DNA of 64,000 nucleotides, from the IMG/VR virus record IMGVR_UViG_3300042397_002774, positions 1-64,000 of that record, one strand, 5' to 3'. This DNA is from a virus. Positions within the stretch are counted from its first letter, which is position 1; each line of letters starts with the position of its first letter. The notes under the pieces were generated by a model that was not told the DNA's origin, ran no database searches, and worked only from the letters and a program-made list of their open reading frames with translations. Below are positions 14,669-23,497 of this stretch, piece after piece. Both the position numbers and the translations under genes were made by a program.

Positions 14669-15167
14669 TATTTTCTTCTAAAATACTGAATAGTAATTTT
14701 TTTGCTCTTAAATGATTTATATGACTCATATTAATAGCGATTCCATCCTTAGTGTCTTTTGAGAATGGAGGATTATCCATTTTGTTTACCGCTACCCAAA
14801 TACGAGGATATTTTATAAAATAATCATCAAAATTTTCAGATATTTCTTTCAAATCCAATTCATAATTACCTGGATGGGTTGGACTTGGAGTAGTTATGAA
14901 TTCTGTTTGATGATAATTACTATATTCATGTAAATAATATTGTGATTGTATTTTTTCAATTAAACGAGTACATAACATCATTATCTCAGCATCACGTTTA
15001 GCACTGACGTGTCTATTGTGATAACCAATGTATTTAGATTGATTCTTTAATTTGAATTTTAATATTTCCCAAATGTAATGATCATCCCAATCTTGATCTT
15101 TCCAAATAATTGGAAACCAACGAATTAGGTTACGGATACGTTTAAAAAAGCGTTTGATCTTATACAT
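14649..15167 (-). CDS. Hypothetical protein, 172 aa
   Basis: Not recognised. Basic, aromatic N-terminus (MYKIKRFFKRIRNLIRWF) that could be membrane-peripheral; the rest is soluble and helical. Driven by its own promoter, which overlaps a terminator hairpin. Confidence 0.6.
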   Translation of the reverse strand: MYKIKRFFKRIRNLIRWFPIIWKDQDWDDHYIWEILKFKLKNQSKYIGYHNRHVSAKRDAEIMMLCTRLIEKIQSQYYLHEYSNYHQTEFITTPSPTHPGNYELDLKEISENFDDYFIKYPRIWVAVNKMDNPPFSKDTKDGIAINMSHINHLRAKKLLFSILEENIERWWD

Positions 15168-15169
15168 GA

Positions 15170-15202
15170 CATAAATGTAAAGCAGAAATTTGGCCCAACC
15201 AA
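15170..15202 (-). promoter_or_regulatory. Phage promoter for the 172-aa gene
   Basis: -33 TTG (15200-15202), about 20-base spacer, -7 TACATTTATG (15170-15179). It shares sequence with the terminator hairpin of the lipoprotein gene. Confidence 0.6.
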
Positions 15203-15220
15203 ATTAATGGTGGGGCCAAA
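15189..15220 (-). terminator. Terminator hairpin after the small lipoprotein gene
   Basis: TTTGGCCC-A-ACC pairs with GGT-G-GGGCCAAA (one mismatch), loop about 8 bases, followed on the minus strand by TTTCTG. It ends the envelope operon that starts near 24148. Confidence 0.6.
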
Positions 15221-15225
15221 ATAAC

Positions 15226-15396
15226 TTACTTAGTTACAGTTGTATCATTAGGTGCGATACATTCTGTTGAATCTGTTGATACTACTGTAGAATCTGTTGA
15301 TACTGCTGTAGAATCAGTTGTAGCTTCAGTTGAAGTACCATTACCACCACATGCCGTCAAAGCTGCGATTGCGAAAATTGCGATTACTTTTTTCAT
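15226..15396 (-). CDS. Small lipoprotein, 56 aa
   Basis: MKKVIAIFAIAALTACGG carries a signal peptide with the lipobox LTAC (Cys16). After lipidation the mature part is a flexible Thr/Ser/Asp-rich tail with three TDSTxxS repeats. It is probably anchored in the host envelope. Own promoter; the last gene before the terminator. Confidence 0.7.
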   Translation of the reverse strand: MKKVIAIFAIAALTACGGNGTSTEATTDSTAVSTDSTVVSTDSTECIAPNDTTVTK

Positions 15397-15428
15397 TTGT
15401 TTGTTTTTATTTAATAAATTTATTTGAT

Positions 15429-15461
15429 GTAAATATACGATTGAGGTTTTGACCGAACCAA
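15429..15461 (-). promoter_or_regulatory. Phage promoter for the small lipoprotein
   Basis: -33 TTG (15459-15461), 21-base spacer, -7 TATATTTAC (15429-15437), after the stop of the beta-barrel gene. Confidence 0.65.
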
Positions 15462-15463
15462 TC

Positions 15464-16864
15464 TTATAATTGAAGTCTTGAACCTACTAGAAAGAAACTT
15501 AATATTGGAGAGCCGGGTACCGTTGATACACTAGCTTTATAATCAATGTTAAATCCAAATCTTTTGCTCAATTTAAGACTATATCCTGTGCCCACCAAAC
15601 TCATTACATTATAATTCCAAGTACTTCCTAACTTACTGTTGTATGTGTATGGAGAGGCCATTAAGAACACTCCTGGAGATAAGGTTGATTTTCTGCTTAT
15701 TTGATATGGTTTAGTCCAAAATGCTGTAGCTGAGGACATCATTGAGTATGAGTAATTATTTTCTGCTAATTTCAGTTTAATATTAATAATAGATAAGTTA
15801 TATCCATACGTTCCATATTTTGGATGAGGCACAACGTGTGTAAACCCACCAAAAGTCATATGTGTACCTGCTACGTAAGCAACGGTATATGAATAGGCAT
15901 CTATTGATTTGAGTGCTCCGTTTTTAAAATTCATCGTGCTTTTATTCGCAGATAAAGCGAATGATTTAAAATCCATCCAAATCATACTTGACACACCCCA
16001 ACTAGATTCACCTGTAGTTGATGCTTGAGACATACTTAGCGACATAACAGGTGTAAACCCACCAGTGGGGTTTTGAGCTACAGTTAAATCAGAACCCAAC
16101 ATTATTGGATTCATTTTAACTTGTTTCTTTTCTTCTTTTTTATCCTCTTTTTTTTCTTCTTTAGATTCTTCCTTTTTTTCTTCTTTCTTTTCCTCTTTAG
16201 TTTCTGATTTACTTTCTTCTTTTTTCTCCTCTGATTTAGACTCAGACTTAGATTCAGATTTACTCTCTGACTTTGATTCGCTGCTTGAACTGCTGCTTTC
16301 GCTTTTCTTTTCTCCACCAGAATTTGATGAAGAGGAAGACCCAGAGGAAGATGACGATTGGGAGGATGAAGATGAGGATGAAGAGGATGATGATTGGGTA
16401 GACGTACCACTCGAGGTAGCTGCTCCTGAACTTGCTGCTGACGCTCCTGTAGATGCGGCTCCTGAAGCTGCTCCACTTGCTGCTCCTGAGGCTGCGTTTG
16501 ATGCTGCTGAACTTGCTGCTGATGATGCTGCTGAGCTTGCTGCTTGAGATGCTGCTTGTGATACTGTATTTTGTACTGTTTGTGTTACTACGGGTGCTGC
16601 TACGGGACATGCTAATGAATTATAGTAAGCATAAGTTGTCTGGAGCCATATTTGTAATTCCCCACTTGCCACTTGTGCTGGAGTAAATGATCTTACCTGT
16701 CCATAAAATGATACTATTGAGTTGCCATTTACTATGGTTGTAGTAGCAATTTTAACTTGACCTGAACATTTATCAATAAAGGTTTGAGTAAAGATCTGCC
16801 CACTTGCTGTTTCAGCAAATAGGCAAAAAGTGATTAATAATAAACTTACTAACCATTTTTTCAT
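15464..16864 (-). CDS. Exported beta-barrel-like protein with Ala/Ser and Lys/Glu stalk, 466 aa
   Basis: Signal peptide at 1-22 (ending ETASGQ). A 70-residue globular segment with two Cys follows. Next come Ala/Ser repeats (SAASSAASSAAS, about 100-150), a poly-Ser run (about 155-185) and a Lys/Glu/Ser repeat (SKSESKSESKSE, EEKKEEKKEE, about 190-250). The C-terminal 210 residues alternate hydrophobic and polar residues with aromatic girdles (SWGVSSMIWMDFKSFALSA) and end RLQL, as in outer-membrane beta-barrels of Bacteroidetes. The repeats could be a flexible or coiled-coil stalk. No phage virion family is recognised. It overlaps the CsgG-like gene by one base, so it probably acts with it at the host outer membrane. 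Confidence 0.65.
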   Translation of the reverse strand: MKKWLVSLLLITFCLFAETASGQIFTQTFIDKCSGQVKIATTTIVNGNSIVSFYGQVRSFTPAQVASGELQIWLQTTYAYYNSLACPVAAPVVTQTVQNTVSQAASQAASSAASSAASSAASNAASGAASGAASGAASTGASAASSGAATSSGTSTQSSSSSSSSSSSQSSSSSGSSSSSNSGGEKKSESSSSSSESKSESKSESKSESKSEEKKEESKSETKEEKKEEKKEESKEEKKEDKKEEKKQVKMNPIMLGSDLTVAQNPTGGFTPVMSLSMSQASTTGESSWGVSSMIWMDFKSFALSANKSTMNFKNGALKSIDAYSYTVAYVAGTHMTFGGFTHVVPHPKYGTYGYNLSIINIKLKLAENNYSYSMMSSATAFWTKPYQISRKSTLSPGVFLMASPYTYNSKLGSTWNYNVMSLVGTGYSLKLSKRFGFNIDYKASVSTVPGSPILSFFLVGSRLQL

Positions 16865-17580
16865 TAGTTTGGAAATATTCCTTTTTTAACCATTCTATCT
16901 AAAATTCTAGCACAAGCAATATCTAATGCTTTCTTTGTTGCTATAGAAATAGTTGATTGATTGAATTTCATTTCATCCACAGTTGCATCAGACAAGAATG
17001 TTAATTCTCTAGTTGTAGTTGCTTCACCTAAACCAGATGCTGCAAACACAACACCAGTCTCAGCATTAGTAAATCGAACTTGTAAACCAATACGAGTTAC
17101 CATCATGTTTTTAACTCCATCTTTTAAATTAATAGTTTCATCTTCTGATACTGAGTAATCATAACATTCGATTGTAACGAAGTATTCAGCTAGATTAATT
17201 TTACCTCTACCATCTAATTTATTTTCAGAAATACCTGCTTGTGATGCTTGGAATTGCTTAACCATTCTGTTTTTAATTTCTGTTTTATCTTCAGTAAATT
17301 TAAAACGATTAAGATTTTCTAAATATTCCATAGAGATATTAGCTACACCTAAACCAACTCTTTTTTCTTTTAATTCAGGATACATCTCATACATTTCATC
17401 AGATATACCTGCCTTTAAGATTTGAATTGGGATTTGTTTACCTTCATAATCCATAAAACGAGAAATATCAATCGCAGTTTCGAATGATGCTTTATATTGT
17501 TCAGTTTTTGTTGAACCTACGTTTTGGGCACTCACATTTATAGTCAGCAACAAACCCAATAATATTAATAAATTTTTCAT
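16864..17580 (-). CDS. CsgG-like secreted protein, 238 aa
   Basis: Signal peptide (1-18, ending NVSAQ) without a lipobox. The mature part has the CsgG/FlgO-type pattern: a strand-loop VGLGVANIS near 76, a long variable helix, then AEYFVTIECYDYSV and VTRIGLQVRFTNAETGVVFAASGLGEA, and the C-terminal helix FNQSTISIATKKALDIACARILDRM. CsgG forms the outer-membrane pore for curli secretion; a pore or assembly role here is inferred. The C-terminal helix motif FNQ(S/T) recurs in the 216-aa protein at 23498, which may be a paralogue. Confidence 0.6.
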   Translation of the reverse strand: MKNLLILLGLLLTINVSAQNVGSTKTEQYKASFETAIDISRFMDYEGKQIPIQILKAGISDEMYEMYPELKEKRVGLGVANISMEYLENLNRFKFTEDKTEIKNRMVKQFQASQAGISENKLDGRGKINLAEYFVTIECYDYSVSEDETINLKDGVKNMMVTRIGLQVRFTNAETGVVFAASGLGEATTTRELTFLSDATVDEMKFNQSTISIATKKALDIACARILDRMVKKGIFPN

Positions 17581-17622
17581 ATGTAAATTAAGTTTAAAAA
17601 GGGAACCTAAGTTCCCTCTTAG

Positions 17623-17871
17623 TTAAGCTTCGGTTCCGTCTTTCTTTTTATGAGAGAATTTATCGAATGTATCTGCACCCATTCCTATACCTGTAATAAT
17701 CATTACAGCATTTACTAATTCAGCAGATGGAGCAAAATCAGCATGTGAAAATGAGTTTAACATCATTGTGATACACAAAAACATAGCTCCTACAAATGCA
17801 ATAACTGGTTTTACTGAAGTCGATCCTCTTTCATCTTTGAATAGATCGATAACCCATTGTTTGAAATTCAT
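17623..17871 (-). CDS. Small two-helix membrane protein, holin-like, 82 aa
   Basis: MNFKQWVIDLFKDERGSTS precedes two hydrophobic segments (about 21-40 and 51-68) with a short loop and a basic end (KKKDGTEA). The N-terminal DERGSTSVKPVIAF pattern resembles small membrane proteins often called putative holins in Bacteroidetes phages. Function not demonstrated. Confidence 0.5.
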   Translation of the reverse strand: MNFKQWVIDLFKDERGSTSVKPVIAFVGAMFLCITMMLNSFSHADFAPSAELVNAVMIITGIGMGADTFDKFSHKKKDGTEA

Positions 17872-17889
17872 ACTTTTAATTTTTAATTG

Positions 17890-18498
17890 TTAGTGAGATT
17901 CATCGTAAGCATCTTTTAATAAACCACACTTTTGACACTCTAATTCACCGTCGTTATCTGAGTCACCCCAAACGTGTTCACAGTATCTATGTGCTTTCAT
18001 TTCATGCTCTAATTTTAATTTAGCCATTTCTTGCTCATGTTCTTGAGCATCTTTAGCCATTGCTTGATCATGTTCTTGTTGATCAGCTGCTAATTCATGG
18101 TTTTGTTTATTTTCAACTACAGCTAAATCTCTAGCTGCTGCTGCACCTGCTACAAATGCATCTGGAATTAATGGAGTGAATGGTTTGTTGCTTTCTTTAA
18201 TGTCATTAACACTACCCATACTAACACCATCTTCCTCATCCATTTTCTGAACTAACATCTTGTCCTTATCTGTATCTGAGAACCAGTAGTCAATAATCTT
18301 ACCATAAGAACCAATAAATGCACCTAATAATAACATTAATAGTTCTTTCCATGCTGCTGCCATTGGTGTTTGTCCCACAACAGCAGCAAAAATACCTGCT
18401 ATTATTAAAATAAACCCACCTAATACCATTGCTGTGATGTACCATCTTCTGGACATCATTTTATTTAATAATTCTTTAAATCCTGTGTTTGGTTGCAT
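17890..18498 (-). CDS. Membrane protein with coiled coil and zinc ribbon, 202 aa
   Basis: Two membrane helices (about 17-41 and 48-66) are followed by GSYGKIIDYWFSDTDKDK, a region common in Bacteroidetes phage membrane proteins. Then come an Ala-rich part, a Gln/Glu/His coiled coil (EHDQAMAKDAQEHEQEM), and a C-terminal CEHVWGD...ECQKCG zinc-ribbon-like motif. The cytoplasmic zinc ribbon on a membrane anchor is unusual. Function unknown; a lysis or membrane-scaffold role fits the neighbours. Confidence 0.6.
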   Translation of the reverse strand: MQPNTGFKELLNKMMSRRWYITAMVLGGFILIIAGIFAAVVGQTPMAAAWKELLMLLLGAFIGSYGKIIDYWFSDTDKDKMLVQKMDEEDGVSMGSVNDIKESNKPFTPLIPDAFVAGAAAARDLAVVENKQNHELAADQQEHDQAMAKDAQEHEQEMAKLKLEHEMKAHRYCEHVWGDSDNDGELECQKCGLLKDAYDESH

Positions 18499-18517
18499 AT
18501 CTAATTTTGTTTATAAA

Positions 18518-18838
18518 TTACCACTTTGGTGCTTCTTCTTTGAACTCGTCACCTTCTTTTTTCTTAACTGGAGCTGCTGGTTTAGCTGCTGCTGGCTTTT
18601 CAACAACTCTTTCTTTAATTATAGTAGTTCCACCTGCAGATTGTTGTTGTTGATTTGAGTTAGTAATGTTGATTACTGGAGCAGGTGCTGCAGCAGGAGC
18701 TGCTTCTTTATCACCACCTGTTAATTGAGTTACACCCCAAGTTCCTAAACCCATAACTGCTGTTGTAGCAACACCAATAATAGTCTTTTTTAATCCAGAC
18801 CAAGTACCATCATTGTTTTGTTCTAATTCTTCTGACAT
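18518..18838 (-). CDS. Membrane-anchored Pro/Ala/Lys-rich protein, 106 aa
   Basis: A short polar head (MSEELEQNNDGTWSG) precedes one weak membrane helix (about 18-40). An Ala/Pro-rich stretch (KEAAPAAAPAPV), a Gln run and a Lys/Pro/Ala tail follow. An envelope-spanning protein is plausible (TonB-like composition, but no TonB domain). Confidence 0.55.
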   Translation of the reverse strand: MSEELEQNNDGTWSGLKKTIIGVATTAVMGLGTWGVTQLTGGDKEAAPAAAPAPVINITNSNQQQQSAGGTTIIKERVVEKPAAAKPAAPVKKKEGDEFKEEAPKW

Positions 18839-18849
18839 TTTATTTAAAT

Positions 18850-19218
18850 TTATAGTTTGTTAAAATCTGTTATTCCTAATTCAATACCTTTAGAATCGTA
18901 TAATCCAATTCTATAAGCAGATGAAGGCAATGCTGATGTATATACTTTAAGTAAGTTATCACCTGCTTTAACCACTACGGTTTCTTTTGATACAACTCTA
19001 TTGGAGATATCAAAAATCTTAATTGTAACGGATTGTGCTGTTTCTAACTTAACATTCATAGCAACTTCAGTTGTTACAAATGCTGATTCTAGTTTAAGTC
19101 CAACTGCATTTTGGATTTGCAATTCTTTTTTAACTTCAAAAACAGGTTCAATTAAATCATCTTTATAACATCCAGATAATCCAACTGCTAGTAATACTAC
19201 TACAAGTAATTTTTTCAT
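18850..19218 (-). CDS. Lipoprotein with Ig-like/sorting-type domain, 122 aa
   Basis: Signal peptide with lipobox LSGC (Cys17). The mature part (VTIKIFDISNRVVSKETVVVKAGDN...AYRIGLYDSKGIELGI) resembles the beta-sandwich of Bacteroidetes type A secretion-system C-terminal domains (VxIYDxxGR-like), though here the protein is a lipoprotein. It forms a pair with the next gene, which has the same layout. Confidence 0.6.
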   Translation of the reverse strand: MKKLLVVVLLAVGLSGCYKDDLIEPVFEVKKELQIQNAVGLKLESAFVTTEVAMNVKLETAQSVTIKIFDISNRVVSKETVVVKAGDNLLKVYTSALPSSAYRIGLYDSKGIELGITDFNKL

Positions 19219-19219
19219 T

Positions 19220-19564
19220 TTAATTAATTTTAATGGTTGTTTTAGCTATTTGAGTTCTAGACCCATCTTCTAATACTAAATATAAATATTGAGACTGTAT
19301 TGAACTCGTGTAAATTTTCTTTATATTTTCGCCCGTTTTACCAGTGAATCGTTCTCTACTAACAACTTGGTCATTTTTCTTATCAATCAGGGTTAATGTA
19401 TATACTCCTGGTGATGGTAAATCAAAATGTATAAATTGTCCATCAGTTACACTACTCTCAGATACATTAAATATCTTTTGAACAGGGGGTGGTGTTGGTT
19501 CTATTTCCATTTTAGTACACCCCACTAATAAGACCACAAATATTAGTAATATCTTTTTTATCAT
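19220..19564 (-). CDS. Lipoprotein, paralogue of the previous one, 114 aa
   Basis: Signal peptide with lipobox LLVGC (Cys16), a Pro-rich linker (EPTPPPVQK), then a beta-sandwich domain (GVYTLTLIDKKNDQVVSRERFTG...NIKKIYTSSIQSQYLYLVL) that parallels the 122-aa lipoprotein (V-S-[KR]-E and KxYTSxxxSxxY shared). Start and stop overlap neighbours by up to 4 bases. Confidence 0.6.
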   Translation of the reverse strand: MIKKILLIFVVLLVGCTKMEIEPTPPPVQKIFNVSESSVTDGQFIHFDLPSPGVYTLTLIDKKNDQVVSRERFTGKTGENIKKIYTSSIQSQYLYLVLEDGSRTQIAKTTIKIN

Positions 19565-21837
19565 TTGATTTTTACTTTTAATTGTTTACCAGCTTTATTA
19601 ACAGCATCTGTTGTTGATATTGATGTCAACCCTAATATATCAGATATATTGCTAATCGGAGTAAATACAACTCGATATTCGGTTGTTTTATCTAATATAT
19701 CTCCATTTGTTATTAATGATCCTATGTTAATCAAATTACCTTTATCAACTCCAAAGTTAGTAGGATTACCTTTTGTTATAAATTCAACTTTTTCAAACTT
19801 TAATCTAGTATTATCATAATTTAATTGAAATTGTGTACCTACTAATTCTTGTTGTAGGGGATCTACTGACAATGTAATTATAACCTTATTATTTATAATT
19901 TCACCTATAGTTGATACATTTATTTCATTTATAATAGTATTAACCATTAAACTCATACTCCTAATTGAATTGCCACTAATATTAGTAACGCTTTGTTGGG
20001 ACGAGTGTGATTGATTTACATCACCCAACCAAGTTACATTTATGTTGTAAGTATTATTCATTCCGCTTAAAGTAAATGGAATCAAATTACGAGTTGAATT
20101 GAATTGAGTTCCCCAATTGCTCGTTGTTATAGCATCATAATCTGATTTATTGTATAGCTTTATTAAATTTGTTAGAGTAGTATTTTGGGTAAGTGATTGA
20201 GTACCTGTTAAATGTTGTAATAATTTGTATGTGTCATTTTCATTAAATACACCATTACCATCAACATCAGCATTCATATATTGAATACCATTTGTTAAGC
20301 CTAATCCACTTTGATTACCAAATATACCTCCATCTGCTAATTCCTTAAATGCTAGATAAACATCTGATACACCCACAATGTTATTATATAATGTATTCAA
20401 TTCAGTTTGATTAGTATGAGATAATTCTATCCCATGTTGTTTAAACATCATATTAGGTGTGAATGTAAATTCCGCTCTTAATCCCCAGAAAAATCCAGCT
20501 CGTCTTATACTAGATGTAAATGATGAGCCTGAGAAATTAAGTTCTGTTGGTGATGAAATCCAATAAGCTGCCCATGTTCCATCATCCCATTGATATGTTA
20601 CAGGCCCATTCCATAAATCAAATAACTGTAAACTTGTAACATTACTTGCTGAGGTGCCTTGTGGAAATTCTCTCTTATCAATTAAAATTTGGTATCGTTG
20701 ATTTTGAGGTTCATAATCATACACCACACACCACTCTACTTCTCCACCTGTTGTTGTTGCTCTTACTCCCCCACCACTTACTTTTACTGTATCTAAATCA
20801 TTTGTTAAATCTACTTTACCTAATCCACTTAATGCTCTTGATGTATTTGTTGTTACACCCCATGTATTATTTACAAACGTATTTGCTTTTGATGTAAATT
20901 TTGTTTCATCAACATTACCACCAAAATCAAAATTAAATCTTGCAGTTAATACATCTCCGTTTGTATGTGTTACTGAGTTAGTGTAGAATTCAGTGAATGT
21001 TGCATCATCTGGGTTGGTCCAAGTTCCATATTCAATTACATACGGATTTGAAAAATGATTTGGTAAATCGTTCCATTGAGAACCATTCCATTTAGTTACT
21101 GCATAATCTTCGTTACCACTATTGTTTGGTTCACCGGGTGCCCAGTTATTGTATTGGCCAGGAATGTTTCCATTTAATTGACCATTATTAATTTTAATTA
21201 AAGTTCCTGCTTCAGGTCCTGCATCAATTGTCCATCTAGCTTCACTTGCTTCATCAGTTAACGCAAACCAAATATTACTTTGAGGCACATTATTAAAAAT
21301 AAATGCATCTTCATCTGCTGAAGTGATTGTTACTAAATATCCTCTTTGTCCTTTAAATGTTGTATTTAATGATGCTGATCTTGCGTTTGTATAAGTTGCT
21401 CCGGTTGTTATTGGTCTATAAAAGTGTCCGTTTACACCATTGTAATAATATCCTACTGGATTGACTGTTGCTGCCACAGATAATGCAACATTACCTCTTA
21501 CCGAACCTGTATTTACTTTTAAAGATGCTAATGCCGTATTAATACTTACCATCGTTCCAGTAACTACTAATCGAGTTTTATTACCTGTTAAAGTGAATCC
21601 ACTTGCCGCTGTTAGACCTGTTGTTGTAGTTAAATTAAATGTTGTACCAGTTGGTGGATTAACTAAACTAATTGATGCTAATAAAGTTGCAGTAGAATTA
21701 AATCCACTTAATACAAACCCACTAGCATCTTGTCCTGATGTAGATTGTGTAAAAGATTTAGAGTCCGGAGCAGATACACTCTGTCCGAACCCTAAAAATG
21801 ATATAAATAAAAATAATGTAACTAATAGATATTTCAT
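19561..21837 (-). CDS. Secreted C-type lectin / dockerin-like / cohesin-like protein, 758 aa
   Basis: Signal peptide 1-19 (ending FLGFGQ). Residues 129-271 form a C-type-lectin-like domain: YYNGVNGHFYR start, GYLVTITSADEDAFI, IWFALTD, the calcium/sugar loop NNWAPGEPNN, and WND...YVIEYG end. A dockerin-like calcium loop (NADVDGNGVFNENDTYKLLQHL) lies near 520-545. The last 110 residues (NNKVIITLSVDPLQQELVGTQFQLNYDNTRLKF) resemble a cohesin module. Lectin plus dockerin/cohesin modules indicate glycan binding and protein-protein assembly outside the cell. The signal peptide argues against a plain tail fibre. Overlaps the next gene by one base. Confidence 0.7.
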   Translation of the reverse strand: MKYLLVTLFLFISFLGFGQSVSAPDSKSFTQSTSGQDASGFVLSGFNSTATLLASISLVNPPTGTTFNLTTTTGLTAASGFTLTGNKTRLVVTGTMVSINTALASLKVNTGSVRGNVALSVAATVNPVGYYYNGVNGHFYRPITTGATYTNARSASLNTTFKGQRGYLVTITSADEDAFIFNNVPQSNIWFALTDEASEARWTIDAGPEAGTLIKINNGQLNGNIPGQYNNWAPGEPNNSGNEDYAVTKWNGSQWNDLPNHFSNPYVIEYGTWTNPDDATFTEFYTNSVTHTNGDVLTARFNFDFGGNVDETKFTSKANTFVNNTWGVTTNTSRALSGLGKVDLTNDLDTVKVSGGGVRATTTGGEVEWCVVYDYEPQNQRYQILIDKREFPQGTSASNVTSLQLFDLWNGPVTYQWDDGTWAAYWISSPTELNFSGSSFTSSIRRAGFFWGLRAEFTFTPNMMFKQHGIELSHTNQTELNTLYNNIVGVSDVYLAFKELADGGIFGNQSGLGLTNGIQYMNADVDGNGVFNENDTYKLLQHLTGTQSLTQNTTLTNLIKLYNKSDYDAITTSNWGTQFNSTRNLIPFTLSGMNNTYNINVTWLGDVNQSHSSQQSVTNISGNSIRSMSLMVNTIINEINVSTIGEIINNKVIITLSVDPLQQELVGTQFQLNYDNTRLKFEKVEFITKGNPTNFGVDKGNLINIGSLITNGDILDKTTEYRVVFTPISNISDILGLTSISTTDAVNKAGKQLKVKIK

Positions 21838-23492
21838 TATTCTATTATTAAGTCTATTTTATTTCCTTTAGCATCTACCGCATCTGATAATACAAAATAG
21901 AATAAACCTGCAGTATTTGTTAATTGTACTTTAGGGGTGAATATTAATTTATATGGTGTACCAATTTTGATTCTTGCTGTTTTTAATTGATCAATAGAAC
22001 CAAATGTTAATCTACCATCATTATGAGTTGAAAAGTTAGTAATAGTTGAACCTGAATCAAATATGATATTGTCTAATGTTAATTTAGATTCATCATAATT
22101 CATTATTACTTGCAATCCAGCTAATTCTGCTTTAGTTAAGGTTGTTGTTAATATTACTTTACCATTTTCTAAAGTAGATGTTACACTTAATTTAGCAGTT
22201 TCTACAGCTTCAGTTCTATATGCCATCACAGGTGTTGAACTCATTGATTTTTTCAAATTCACTTCACCATTAACTGAGTTGGTATACAACCCACTACTAA
22301 TTCTACTAGCGATTACAGCAGGATCTGATGAGTGTGACCAGTTTAAATCACCACCCCAAGCAAACACGGCGTGTACTTCTTTTATTGGAGTATCAATTAT
22401 TACTTTATTTTTTGTAACACCATCTAACCAACTCTGATTTAATAAACCACTTTGCCATCTTACTGATGTTGAGGTTGATGTTGGGATCATTGCTACTGAG
22501 CTCATATTTTGTCCCATTACGTGAGCAAACAATGCATATGAATCTGATTCGTTAAATGTATTATCATTTAACGTTATATTACCTACTTTGGTTTCTAAAT
22601 TAGGGTAAGTAAAGAAATTAGGTGTTCCACCAATATCAGTTTGAGAATGTCCTAAAAATGCTTTGTATGCATCTGATACTGTTACAATATTATTCATCCA
22701 AGATTTAGTCATTGATGGTCCTACAAACACACCTAATGAATCTCCTACTTTAACTTGTGTTGTAAATAATGCTTCACCACTAGCATCCAATGGTAATTGA
22801 GCAATAGGTTGTTGTGTCCAATCAATAGTACCACTACCATCAGTTTTCAATTTCATTAATTGAACATTATGATCAGTAATAGTATATCCTTGTGGGAATA
22901 AAACTTTTACTTTGAATTGAGATGTATTACCAGTTACATTTGTTAATGATAAATTGGTAGCATTGCGAGTAATTGGTGTAATATTAGCAGATGCATTGTT
23001 AACAGCGTAAGCTAAGTCTAATTTATGAATATCATTGTAAGTATTCTGATCTTTCAATATAAATTTTTGTGTTGCAATATCTCCATCAACTGAGGTATCT
23101 GTTCTTTGAACTGTTAATTGCCCAACATTCCAATCATTATTTACGGCATATCCCCAAGGAGTTGCTTGATATTGTCCAGATAAACTAGTTTCAGCAACAT
23201 TAGCTGCAGGAGTAAATCTGTAATTATTCCAACCTGTAAAGAATGTTTGAACTGATGTACCTTGTGAGAATACGGTACTATTTGGTACCATTGCTAATGC
23301 CTTGTTATTAAATGAATATCTCAACCAAAAATAACGAGGTGTTGTTGTACCTCTAGCTATTGTGTACTTTACAGTTAAAGTATCACCAACTTCATAAGGT
23401 GGTGCTGGAGTAACTGATTGAGACACAGTAATTTGACTAAATGATGTTAACGATGTTAGGAATATTCCTAAAAATAATAATAATTTTTTCAT
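21837..23492 (-). CDS. Secreted dockerin-like / cohesin-like protein, 551 aa
   Basis: Signal peptide 1-19 (ending SLTSFSQ). The N-terminal half has beta-sandwich segments without a lectin domain. A dockerin-type helix (NDNTFNESDSYALFAHVMGQ) lies near 305-325. The C-terminal cohesin-like module (GKVILTTTLTKAELAGLQVIMNYDESKLTLDNI) parallels the 758-aa protein, including the end motif (DAV.A.GK...). The two are paralogues with different heads. Role inferred: extracellular assembly partner. Confidence 0.65.
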   Translation of the reverse strand: MKKLLLFLGIFLTSLTSFSQITVSQSVTPAPPYEVGDTLTVKYTIARGTTTPRYFWLRYSFNNKALAMVPNSTVFSQGTSVQTFFTGWNNYRFTPAANVAETSLSGQYQATPWGYAVNNDWNVGQLTVQRTDTSVDGDIATQKFILKDQNTYNDIHKLDLAYAVNNASANITPITRNATNLSLTNVTGNTSQFKVKVLFPQGYTITDHNVQLMKLKTDGSGTIDWTQQPIAQLPLDASGEALFTTQVKVGDSLGVFVGPSMTKSWMNNIVTVSDAYKAFLGHSQTDIGGTPNFFTYPNLETKVGNITLNDNTFNESDSYALFAHVMGQNMSSVAMIPTSTSTSVRWQSGLLNQSWLDGVTKNKVIIDTPIKEVHAVFAWGGDLNWSHSSDPAVIASRISSGLYTNSVNGEVNLKKSMSSTPVMAYRTEAVETAKLSVTSTLENGKVILTTTLTKAELAGLQVIMNYDESKLTLDNIIFDSGSTITNFSTHNDGRLTFGSIDQLKTARIKIGTPYKLIFTPKVQLTNTAGLFYFVLSDAVDAKGNKIDLIIE

Positions 23493-23497
23493 GGTTT

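Noticed and set aside
16111-16610. Long overlapping frames within the Ser/Lys/Glu-rich gene
   Set aside because: Products are poly-Arg/Lys/Gln shadows of the low-complexity codons in other frames.
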